From assembly GCA_005239595.1 (NCBI GenBank), contig SBBT01000161.1, positions 1 to 9,061 on the forward strand: a DNA stretch of 9,061 nt. The letters are read 5' to 3'. Below, one piece after another: positions 1 through 6,544 of this stretch (position 1 is the stretch's first letter; every line of letters starts with the position of its first letter). The position numbers and the translations under genes were made by a program. A model generated the notes under the pieces. The model had not been told where the DNA came from and did no database searches. It was given only the letters and a program-made list of their open reading frames with translations. This DNA comes from Candidatus Troglogloeales bacterium. Lineage in GTDB: Bacteria; Nitrospirota; Nitrospiria; SBBL01; SBBT01.

Positions 1-1
1 C

Positions 2-910
2 GAGGAGGCGCTCCCGCATTCAAACTCGTACGAGCAGAGTCGTGAGAAACTGCGCCAACAACTGCGGGAAGGAAAACTGAACGATAGGGCCGTGGAGTTG
101 GAGGTGAGAGATAAAACGATGCCGCCCATCGGGGTGATCTCCAATATCGGGATGGAAGACATCGAAATAAACCTGCGTGAAATGCTCGGCAACATGATGC
201 CTGGGAAAAAGAAAAAACGCCGCGTCAAGGTACCGGAGGCCCTCTCCCTTCTCCATCAAGAGGAGGCGCAGAAGTTGATCGACATGGATGAGGTCGTTCG
301 GGAGGCGATTCATCGGGCCGAAAATGCCGGAATTATCTTTATTGACGAGATCGACAAGATTGCAAGCCGTGAGAAAGGGCATGGTCCCGATGTGTCGCGC
401 GAGGGGGTACAGCGAGACCTCCTTCCGATTATTGAAGGTTCCACGGTTACCACGAAACACGGCATGGTCAAGACCGACCATATTCTATTTATCGCCGCCG
501 GGGCATTTCATACCGCCAAGCCCTCCGACCTGATTCCGGAGCTTCAGGGAAGGTTTCCAATTCGGGTGGAACTCACCTCCCTCGGCAAGGAAGAATTTGT
601 ACGGATATTAACCGAGCCGCAAAACGCACTCACCCGCCAATATGTCGCCCTTCTCGCCACAGAGGGGGTTGCGCTTACGTTTTCTCAGGACGGCATCGAA
701 GAGATTTCCGCTACCGCGGTCAGCGTCAACGAACGGACGGAAAATATCGGGGCGCGGCGCCTCTTTACCATTATGGAGCGGCTTCTGGAGAAAATCTCCT
801 TCGAGGCACCGGAGACAGAAGAAAAGAATCTCGTTATTGACTCAAAATATGTGAAAGACATGATGCAGGATATCATCAAGGATGAGGATTTAAGCAGATA
901 TATTCTATAA
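2..910 (+). CDS. hslU: ATP-dependent protease ATPase subunit HslU (ClpY), 5' truncated by window edge
   Basis: HslU is the AAA+ unfoldase that feeds substrates to the HslV peptidase in the cytoplasm. The frame is open from base 2, and 302 residues are visible. By comparison with the usual length of about 443, roughly 140 residues, including the Walker A P-loop, lie outside the window. The visible part starts inside the intermediate (I) domain, a charged helical stretch with a KKKKRR cluster. It continues with Walker B, FIDEIDKIA (bases about 338-364), the GRFPIRVEL box (about 548-574) and the sensor-2 motif GARRL (about 749-763). The protein ends in RYIL; in this family the C-terminal tail inserts into HslV. 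hslV would be expected just upstream. The GTG at base 92 is internal, not the start. argB follows after 9 nt, suggesting one operon. Confidence 0.97.
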   Translation, partial: EEALPHSNSYEQSREKLRQQLREGKLNDRAVELEVRDKTMPPIGVISNIGMEDIEINLREMLGNMMPGKKKKRRVKVPEALSLLHQEEAQKLIDMDEVVREAIHRAENAGIIFIDEIDKIASREKGHGPDVSREGVQRDLLPIIEGSTVTTKHGMVKTDHILFIAAGAFHTAKPSDLIPELQGRFPIRVELTSLGKEEFVRILTEPQNALTRQYVALLATEGVALTFSQDGIEEISATAVSVNERTENIGARRLFTIMERLLEKISFEAPETEEKNLVIDSKYVKDMMQDIIKDEDLSRYIL

Positions 911-919
911 GGCACCACA

Positions 920-1771
920 TTGAATCGGCTGCTCGATAAAACCAAGACGCTTATTGAAGCCCTTCCCTATATTAAGGCCTTTTTCGGAAAGACCATCGTC
1001 GTTAAATATGGCGGGGCGGCGATGATCGATCCCGCATTGAAGGTTCAATTTTCGGAAGATATTGTCCTGATGAAGTACGTCGGGATGAACCCGATCATCG
1101 TTCATGGCGGAGGCCCCCGGATATCCCAGATGATGAAAAAACTTGGGAAAGAACCGAAATTCATAAAAGGGATTCGTGTCACCGACACAGAAACAATGGA
1201 AATCGTCGAGATGGTGCTGGCAGGATCCCTCAATAAAGAGATTGTCGCCCTCATTAACCGACAGGGGGGAAAAGGGGTCGGATTGTCCGGAAAAGATGGG
1301 GCCTTGATTCAGGCGGAGAGGGTCAAAGAAACCGGACACGAGATGGGGCACGTCGGCCATGTCAAGGAGATTGATCCGCAGATATTAAAGACCCTGGAAG
1401 GGAGCCGATTCATTCCGGTCATCTCTCCAATCGGAATGGATTCTGATGGACACAGTTACAATATTAATGCCGATATGGTCGCAGGGACAGTCGCTTCAGC
1501 CGTTTGTGCCGAGAAGTTGATTATCATTACGGATGTCCCCGGCATTTTGGACGGAAAAGGGAGGCTTATTCCAACTCTTTCAAGAAAAGAGGCGCAGCGG
1601 CTCATAAAGAAGGGGACCATTAACGAAGGGATGCTGCCTAAAGTGTCGGCCGCCCTTTCATCCGTTGAAATGGGGGTTCATAAGGTGCACATTATTGACG
1701 GTCGGATTCCCCATGCCCTGCTCTTGGAAATTTTGACCGATCAGGGGATTGGAACGGAGATTATCGCGTAA
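920..1771 (+). CDS. argB: Acetylglutamate kinase (arginine biosynthesis)
   Basis: ArgB phosphorylates N-acetyl-L-glutamate with ATP, the second step of arginine synthesis, in the cytoplasm. The 283-residue product has the amino-acid kinase signatures: KYGGAAM (29-35), the glycine loop VHGGGP (61-66), GLSGKDG (121-127), YNINAD (180-185), TDVPGI (204-209) and GMLPK (237-241). The start is TTG at 920, in frame with the family N-terminus. An AAGG (909-912) overlapping the hslU stop region lies 7 nt before it, and no other start fits. The first about 22 residues form an extra N-terminal segment (NRLLDKTKTLIEALPYIKAF) that is absent from the short E. coli enzyme. In arginine-inhibited hexameric enzymes such as those of Pseudomonas and Thermotoga, this helix mediates hexamer formation. 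Feedback inhibition by arginine is therefore likely but inferred. The short gap after hslU implies co-transcription. Confidence 0.97.
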   Translation: MNRLLDKTKTLIEALPYIKAFFGKTIVVKYGGAAMIDPALKVQFSEDIVLMKYVGMNPIIVHGGGPRISQMMKKLGKEPKFIKGIRVTDTETMEIVEMVLAGSLNKEIVALINRQGGKGVGLSGKDGALIQAERVKETGHEMGHVGHVKEIDPQILKTLEGSRFIPVISPIGMDSDGHSYNINADMVAGTVASAVCAEKLIIITDVPGILDGKGRLIPTLSRKEAQRLIKKGTINEGMLPKVSAALSSVEMGVHKVHIIDGRIPHALLLEILTDQGIGTEIIA

Positions 1772-1793
1772 TCTCTCCTCTAACCCACTCTTT

Positions 1794-1880
1794 GGGCGCG
1801 TGGCGGAAACGGTAGACGCAGCAGTCTCAAAAACTGCCGAGGGAAGCCTCATGTCGGTTCGATTCCGACCGCGCCCACCA
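1794..1880 (+). tRNA. tRNA-Leu (anticodon CAA)
   Basis: This is an 87 nt class II tRNA with encoded CCA (1878-1880). The acceptor stem GGGCGCG (1794-1800) pairs perfectly with CGCGCCC (1870-1876), and the discriminator is A1877. The anticodon stem GCAGT/ACTGC (1821-1825/1833-1837) encloses the loop CTCAAAA, giving anticodon CAA (1828-1830), which reads UUG. A long variable arm (about 1838-1852, GAGG/CCTC hairpin) and the T arm GTCGG-TTCGATT-CCGAC (1853-1869) complete the cloverleaf. The long variable arm and A discriminator fit leucine. It starts 22 nt after the argB stop, too close for an independent promoter outside argB, so it is probably processed from the hslU-argB transcript or driven from within argB. 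Confidence 0.97.
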
Positions 1881-1933
1881 GAGTAAGATCAATAGCTCGG
1901 CATCCTACCCCATAAAAACCCCTCTTTGCCTCA

Positions 1934-1967
1934 TAGGTACTGAACGAATACCTACTGAACAAATACC
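1934..1967. repeat. 15-bp tandem repeat with overlapping dyad upstream of the 2008 promoter
   Basis: Two adjacent copies of TACTGAACRAATACC occupy 1938-1952 and 1953-1967 with a single mismatch (G/A). The first copy also lies inside an inverted repeat, TAGGTA (1934-1939), 9 nt, TACCTA (1949-1954). The array ends 5 bp before the -35 element, a normal place for an activator or repressor site. The operator role is inferred; no known regulator consensus was recognised. Confidence 0.5.
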
Positions 1968-1972
1968 TTTGC

Positions 1973-2001
1973 TTGACATGGCAATAAGGGATATGTAGAA
2001 T
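1973..2001 (+). promoter_or_regulatory. Sigma-70-type promoter for the beta-barrel gene
   Basis: A perfect -35 TTGACA (1973-1978) is followed after exactly 17 bp by TAGAAT (1996-2001), five of six matches to the -10 consensus. Transcription would begin near 2008, at or within a base or two of the GTG start codon, so the transcript would have essentially no 5' leader. It is the best-matching promoter in the window. Confidence 0.75.
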
Positions 2002-2007
2002 CGCGCC

Positions 2008-2793
2008 GTGATTACGGATAGACGTAAGGCCCTTTTCGCTTTTGTCCTCCTTCTGGTCATGGTAGTTCCGGTGGAATTCTCGTGGGCAGAGCGCCCTTTT
2101 CTCGCAACAGAGAGAGCGATCCCTCTTGAGCGAGGACGTTATCGTCTCGATAACGGTATCGCCATAGAGCATTTTTCATCTCAGAAAAACCAGACGTCTC
2201 TCACTTCAGAACTTAGATATGGACATAGCCAAAACTTAGAATTGGGACTGTTCACATCTTATCTGTTCGGCGAGGAAAACAGCGATCATAAAAATCACAT
2301 CGGAGACATTTTTTTAAAAAGTAAAATCCGCTTTTTAAAAGGGAGAGAGTCCAATCCCCTTTCCATATCAGGTCAACTTTTTATCAAGCTTCCGACTGCC
2401 GGGTTTGACGCTACTTTTAACACCAGCGGTGAGCCAGATGTCGGTGTTCTGGCTATCGCAAGCAAGGAATTCATTCCGCTTACCGCCCATATTAACCTTG
2501 GATATACGCTCATCGGAAACTCACCCAGAGATCAAAAGATAAGAGGAGATATGCTATCTTATGCCCTGGGAATGGACTTTACGACCCGGGAAGAATTTCT
2601 AACACTCGTTCTAGAAGCTTTTGGCAGAAAGGAGACGGGAAATGCGGCTACCAACGGTCTCTGGAGCGTGGCAGGAGGTGCCATCTATCAGGCAGAAAAA
2701 GATACCGCCTTTGATATCTCCACTGGAGTTGGGTTGAATCACAATCAACCCGACTACAGCATTAACTTTGGGATGATTTATCTTTTCCAGTAG
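2008..2793 (+). CDS. Exported outer-membrane beta-barrel-like protein, function unknown
   Basis: The 261-residue product starts with a clear Sec signal peptide: basic start MITDRRK, hydrophobic core about residues 8-22, and likely cleavage after SWA (27). The mature part is rich in alternating polar/hydrophobic beta-strand stretches with aromatic ends, such as LELGLFTSYLF, FLKSKIRFL, ISGQLFIKLP, INLGYTLIG and SINFGMIYLFQ. The C-terminus is aromatic (LFQ). This fits a small outer-membrane barrel of about 10-12 strands. It resembles the broad transporter/MetA-like family (Pfam PF13557 type), an assignment I cannot test here, and no substrate can be named. The start is GTG at 2008. An in-frame TAG at 1996 blocks any upstream start, and later starts would lose the signal peptide. 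The nearest purine tract (AAGGG, 1986-1990) is about 17 nt away, too far for a Shine-Dalgarno. Its 3' end overlaps recN tail to tail. Confidence 0.8.
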   Translation: MITDRRKALFAFVLLLVMVVPVEFSWAERPFLATERAIPLERGRYRLDNGIAIEHFSSQKNQTSLTSELRYGHSQNLELGLFTSYLFGEENSDHKNHIGDIFLKSKIRFLKGRESNPLSISGQLFIKLPTAGFDATFNTSGEPDVGVLAIASKEFIPLTAHINLGYTLIGNSPRDQKIRGDMLSYALGMDFTTREEFLTLVLEAFGRKETGNAATNGLWSVAGGAIYQAEKDTAFDISTGVGLNHNQPDYSINFGMIYLFQ

Positions 2794-4456
2794 GACGTTT
2801 TAGGAGCGACACCTTACCTGCCTCGATCATCTCCTCGGCATGGCGTAAGGTAATAGGCGTAATGGTCACACCGCCAAGCATCCTGGCGAGTTCTTGTACC
2901 CTCTCTTTTTCAGCTAACTCTCTGACAGATGCAATTGTTCTCCCCTCGGACTCCCTCTTTTCTACAAAACAATGATGGTCTGCAAAGCAGGCAATTTGAG
3001 GCAGGTGGGTAATACAAAAAACTTGATGGCTTTTAGATAATTTAAATAGACGTTTTCCAACCATTTCCGCAACGCCTCCTCCGATGCCGGCATCTATTTC
3101 GTCAAAGACCAGCGTCGGAACAGGATCCACTTCCGCCAAAACCACTTTCAGGGCCAGCATGATCCGAGACAATTCCCCTCCCGACGCAATCATAGCCAAA
3201 CCCTTCGGTTTCTCACCGGGCAATGCAACCATAAACTCGACTTGATCAACTCCGCTTTCTGAAAGGGCTTTTTTAGAAAAGGCGATTTCAAAACAGGTCT
3301 TCTCCATTCCAAGAAGATTGAGTTCTTCCTTCACCCTTCGCTCCAGCTTTGTTTTTGTCTCCTCTCTCTTTTTGGAAAGGTCTTCCGACTCCTTCCGGCA
3401 TTTTGTTTCTGCTTGATCAAATTGGAATTTTATTTCCCTGAGGCGGGCATCATCTTCACAAATGCGTGCAAAGTCGGCCTCTAATGTTTTCTTATAACTT
3501 AAAATAGCCTCAATCGACGATCCATACTTCTTCTTTAATATCTGAATCACAAATAGACGTTCCTCCATCGCCTGAAGGCGGTTTGGATCATACTCCCCCC
3601 CCTGCAAACGTTTCCTTAATAAGGAGGCCAATTCCTTAAGATGAACCCTGGATGTCTCCAGGAGCTCTTTTTCCTGCCCCGCATCGACGGTTGTCTTATC
3701 TATATTTTCAATAAAACCACCCACTTCATCCAGTCGGCTTAAGACCGCCCCCTCTTCCTCCAACAAAACGGCATATCCCTTTTGGGCCATCGACACGACA
3801 ATTTCCCAGTTTTTTAAAATCCGTACATCCTGCTCCAACGCCTCATCCTCGCCCGGATGAAGCTTTGCCTGGGATATCTCCGACAACTGATATTGCAGCA
3901 ATTCCTCTTGACGCTTGCGCTCCGATGCAAGTCTTTCCAAATCACTCCGCTCTTTCAATAGTTTTGTCCAAATCCGATAACTCGCATCAAATCGAGACCG
4001 CTCACTCACCAAATGACCAAAGGCATCCAGAAGGTTTAGCTGCCAATTTAGGTCTGTCAGATTATGATGCTCCTGTTGACCATGAATCTCGGCGAGATTA
4101 CTGCCTATTTCTTTCAAGCTGGAAAGGTTGGCCAACGAGCCATTTAAGTAGGCCCTATTCTTACCGGACCTGGAAAGAACTCTTTTTAAGATAAGGAATT
4201 CGGCAGGGGGATCGTTCAGAAGCATCCCACCGTTGGGATGTGATGCAGAATCAAACCGGACCTCCAAAACCGCCTCTTCCGCCCCATGACGGATTTCGTC
4301 CTGGGAAGATTTTTTGCCAAAGATAATAGAAAGGGCATCGACCAGAATCGATTTCCCCGCACCCGTTTCTCCTGTAATGATATGAAAACCCTCTGAAAAA
4401 GGGAGTGTCATCTCATCAATAATGGCATAATCTTTGATACGGATTTCTCTCAACAT
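2762..4456 (-). CDS. recN: DNA repair protein RecN (SMC-like ATPase)
   Basis: RecN is a cytoplasmic SMC-family ATPase that acts early in recombinational repair of double-strand breaks. The 564-residue protein shows the full set of motifs: Walker A GETGAGKS (29-36), the Q-loop region EIHGQQEH (123-130), two long charged helical coiled-coil arms (about 150-380), the ABC signature ASGGELSR (424-431), Walker B LVFDEIDAGIGG (449-460) and the switch histidine in CITHLPQIA (481-489). Length is close to the usual about 550. The ATG lies 5 nt after the trxA stop without a strong Shine-Dalgarno, so translation may be coupled to trxA. No LexA-like box is visible immediately upstream, in contrast with E. 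coli recN. The last 32 bp are shared with the 3' end of the convergent beta-barrel gene. Confidence 0.97.
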   Translation of the reverse strand: MLREIRIKDYAIIDEMTLPFSEGFHIITGETGAGKSILVDALSIIFGKKSSQDEIRHGAEEAVLEVRFDSASHPNGGMLLNDPPAEFLILKRVLSRSGKNRAYLNGSLANLSSLKEIGSNLAEIHGQQEHHNLTDLNWQLNLLDAFGHLVSERSRFDASYRIWTKLLKERSDLERLASERKRQEELLQYQLSEISQAKLHPGEDEALEQDVRILKNWEIVVSMAQKGYAVLLEEEGAVLSRLDEVGGFIENIDKTTVDAGQEKELLETSRVHLKELASLLRKRLQGGEYDPNRLQAMEERLFVIQILKKKYGSSIEAILSYKKTLEADFARICEDDARLREIKFQFDQAETKCRKESEDLSKKREETKTKLERRVKEELNLLGMEKTCFEIAFSKKALSESGVDQVEFMVALPGEKPKGLAMIASGGELSRIMLALKVVLAEVDPVPTLVFDEIDAGIGGGVAEMVGKRLFKLSKSHQVFCITHLPQIACFADHHCFVEKRESEGRTIASVRELAEKERVQELARMLGGVTITPITLRHAEEMIEAGKVSLLKRPTGKDKSSQS

Positions 4457-4461
4457 GGACG

Positions 4462-4791
4462 CTACTTAGAGACCATTGTTTCTATCTTCTCTTTGAATTG
4501 TTTTTTAGAAGCAGCACCCACTATTTTATCCACCACCTTTCCTTCCTTAAAGAAGAGGAGGGTAGGGATGCCCATTATCTGGTACCGGCTGCCAATATCC
4601 GGATTTTCATCTGTATTTAATTTGCATACCTTTATTTTTCCACGGTATTCCGCCGCTAGCTCTTCTATGGTAGGGGCGATCATTTGGCATGGACCGCACC
4701 AAGGGGCCCAAAAATCAACCATGACCGATCCCGTTGATTTAAGAACTTCTTCTTCCCATGTCTGGTTCGTCAGGTTTAAAACGTCTCCCAT
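4462..4791 (-). CDS. trxA: Thioredoxin
   Basis: This is a cytoplasmic dithiol-disulfide reductant that supplies electrons to enzymes such as ribonucleotide reductase and repairs oxidised cysteines. The 109-residue product has the classic active site WCGPC (31-35), the preceding VDFWAP strand, and the cis-proline loop GIPT (74-77, Pro76), all at normal spacing. Length matches TrxA. One extra cysteine (56) lies outside the active site. The ATG at 4791 has a strong Shine-Dalgarno AAGGAGGG (4795-4802), 3-4 nt away. A small hairpin (4801-4820) sits directly before that Shine-Dalgarno. trxA follows the groEL terminator, and recN begins 5 nt after its stop, so trxA-recN form a unit. I see no convincing promoter in the 95 nt between groEL and trxA; read-through of the terminator or a promoter inside groEL is possible. 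Confidence 0.97.
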   Translation of the reverse strand: MGDVLNLTNQTWEEEVLKSTGSVMVDFWAPWCGPCQMIAPTIEELAAEYRGKIKVCKLNTDENPDIGSRYQIMGIPTLLFFKEGKVVDKIVGAASKKQFKEKIETMVSK

Positions 4792-4800
4792 TTTCCCTCC

Positions 4801-4820
4801 TTCATCATTAACGTGATGAA
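4801..4820 (-). promoter_or_regulatory. Short hairpin in the trxA leader, abutting the Shine-Dalgarno
   Basis: On the minus strand TTCATCA (4820-4814) and TGATGAA (4807-4801) form a perfect 7-bp stem with a 6-nt loop. The last two bases of the stem are the first two of the AAGGAGGG ribosome-binding site (4802-4795). It could stabilise the 5' end or modulate ribosome access. The structure is seen; any function is inferred. Confidence 0.4.
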
Positions 4821-4823
4821 ATG

Positions 4824-4854
4824 AAAAACCCCCACGAGAGTACTCTCATGGGGG
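4824..4854 (-). terminator. Rho-independent terminator of groESL
   Basis: A nearly perfect palindrome (4829-4854), with arms CCCCCATGAGAG and CTCTCGTGGGGG on the minus strand, is followed on that strand by TTTTTCATTT (4828-4819). The single non-complementary position (4835/4848) is a G-U wobble in minus-strand RNA but a C-A mismatch in plus-strand RNA. This supports use in the groEL direction. It lies 32 nt after the groEL stop codon. Confidence 0.88.
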
Positions 4855-4886
4855 AATTCACGCCACCATTTAACTGTATCTCTGTC

Positions 4887-6515
4887 TTAATACATATCAC
4901 CCATGCCGCCACCGCCAGGCATAGGAGGCATTTTGGGTTTTTCTTCGGGAATTTCCGAAACCATCACCTCGGTCGTAAGCATTAACCCTGAGACACTGGC
5001 CGCATTTTGCAATGCCGTACGTGTCACTTTGGTTGGGTCAATAATTCCCCCTTCGATCAGATCAACATACGTTTCTGTTTCCGCATCAAAACCGATCGAG
5101 TCTTTTTCTTTCTTAACACGCTCGACAACCACGGAACCCTCTGCGCCCGCATTTTCAGCAATTTGCCGAAGCGGTTCCTCCAGGGCCCGACGCACAATGG
5201 CCACGCCCAGTTTCTGGTCACCTTCCACCTTTAACTTATCGAGGACTGAAATAGAGCGGAGCAGGGCCACCCCGCCACCTGGAACAATCCCTTCCTCCAC
5301 CGCCGCCTTCGTGGCGTGCAGTGCATCCTCTACCCGGGCCTTCTTCTCTTTCATTTCGACTTCAGTCACCGCGCCCACATTAATCACAGCAACCCCTCCG
5401 ACAAGCTTCGCAAGACGCTCCTGAAGCTTTTCCCTATCGTAATCGGAAGTCGTTTCTTCGACCTGGGCTTTAATCTGCTTAACACGTCCCTGAATTTTCT
5501 GGGTATCGCCCGCCCCTTCAACGATGGTCGTATTGTCCTTGTCAATGGTAATCCGCTTCGCACGGCCCAGATCGGACACCTTGACATTCTCCAGCTTCAA
5601 TCCAAGGTCTTCCGAAATGACTTGCCCGCCGGTCAATACGGCAATATCTTCAAGCATCGCCTTCCGGCGGTCGCCGAAACCCGGGGCCTTCACCGCTGCG
5701 ACTTGAAGCGTTCCGCGCAATTTGTTAACGACCAAGGTCGCAAGTGCCTCCCCCTCCACTTCTTCAGCAATAATCAAGAGTGGTTTCCCCATCTTGGCGA
5801 CCTGCTCTAGTATCGGCAGAAGATCTTTCATAGTGGAAATCTTCTTCTCGTTGATCAGGATATAGGCCCCCTCGAGCGAGACCTCCATTCTTTCAGAGTC
5901 TGTCACAAAGTAAGGGGAGATATACCCTCGATCAAACTGCATTCCTTCCACCACATCCAGAGACGTGGTCATGCTCTTCGCCTCTTCGATCGTGATCACG
6001 CCGTCCTTGCCGACCTTCTCCATCGCCTCAGAAATCAGGTTGCCAATCGTCTGATCATTGTTCGCAGATATTCTTCCAATCTGGGCAATCTCTTTTTTGG
6101 ACTGGCAGGGCCTTGAAGTTCTCTTAAGCTCTCCCACGATTGCTTCCACTGCCTTGTCAATGCCACGCTTTAGCTCCATCGCATTCGCGCCAGCCGAGAC
6201 ATTTTTAACTCCTTCTTTAAGAATAGCCTGGGCCAACACCGTAGCCGTAGTCGTACCATCGCCTGCCACATCGGAGGTCTTGCTGGCAACTTCCTTCACC
6301 AGTTGAGCCCCCATATTCTCATATGGATCTTTCAATTCAACTTCCTTCGCAACCGTTACACCATCCTTGGTGATCGTCGGGGCACCGAATTTCTTTTCTA
6401 TCACCGCATTTCTACCCTTTGGACCGAGCGTCGCTTTAACCGCATCATTTAGCTTATTCACCCCCCTCAGAATGCTCGCCCGTGCCTCTTCACCAAAAAC
6501 CAACTGCTTTGCCAT
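4887..6515 (-). CDS. groL: Chaperonin GroEL (60 kDa, Hsp60)
   Basis: GroEL is the ATP-driven double-ring chaperonin that encloses and folds client proteins with the GroES lid in the cytoplasm. The 542-residue protein is full length, with the P-loop-like GDGTTT (85-90), the catalytic Asp equivalents D51 (TKDGVTVAK) and D397 (VEDALHATKAAV), the family signature AAVEEGIVPGGG (404-415) and an intact apical domain (about 190-370). The C-terminal tail is proline-, methionine- and glycine-rich and ends GGGGMGDMY rather than the long GGM repeat of E. coli. The ATG at 6515 has the Shine-Dalgarno AAGGAGGA (6521-6528), 5 nt upstream. It lies 29 nt after groES, forming the usual bicistron that ends at the strong terminator. 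A single copy is seen here; other copies elsewhere cannot be excluded. Confidence 0.99.
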   Translation of the reverse strand: MAKQLVFGEEARASILRGVNKLNDAVKATLGPKGRNAVIEKKFGAPTITKDGVTVAKEVELKDPYENMGAQLVKEVASKTSDVAGDGTTTATVLAQAILKEGVKNVSAGANAMELKRGIDKAVEAIVGELKRTSRPCQSKKEIAQIGRISANNDQTIGNLISEAMEKVGKDGVITIEEAKSMTTSLDVVEGMQFDRGYISPYFVTDSERMEVSLEGAYILINEKKISTMKDLLPILEQVAKMGKPLLIIAEEVEGEALATLVVNKLRGTLQVAAVKAPGFGDRRKAMLEDIAVLTGGQVISEDLGLKLENVKVSDLGRAKRITIDKDNTTIVEGAGDTQKIQGRVKQIKAQVEETTSDYDREKLQERLAKLVGGVAVINVGAVTEVEMKEKKARVEDALHATKAAVEEGIVPGGGVALLRSISVLDKLKVEGDQKLGVAIVRRALEEPLRQIAENAGAEGSVVVERVKKEKDSIGFDAETETYVDLIEGGIIDPTKVTRTALQNAASVSGLMLTTEVMVSEIPEEKPKMPPMPGGGGMGDMY

Positions 6516-6544
6516 TTCACTCCTCCTTCTTAAATGCCAAATTT

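Noticed and set aside
20..481. 153-codon minus-strand ORF opposite hslU
   Set aside because: It is antisense to a clearly conserved HslU reading frame, with no domain and no ribosome-binding site.
905..1360. 151-codon minus-strand ORF opposite argB
   Set aside because: It is a shadow of argB with no recognisable motif; the plus-strand frame is fully conserved.
1794..2007. tRNA-Leu 3' end as a phage or island attachment site
   Set aside because: No direct repeat of the tRNA end and no integrase were seen in the window, and the downstream genes are ordinary chromosomal genes.
1849..2172. 107-codon minus-strand ORF ending GAVGIEPT
   Set aside because: Its C-terminus is the reverse complement of the tRNA-Leu 3' half, a well-known source of spurious annotated proteins. 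The rest is antisense to the barrel promoter and signal peptide.
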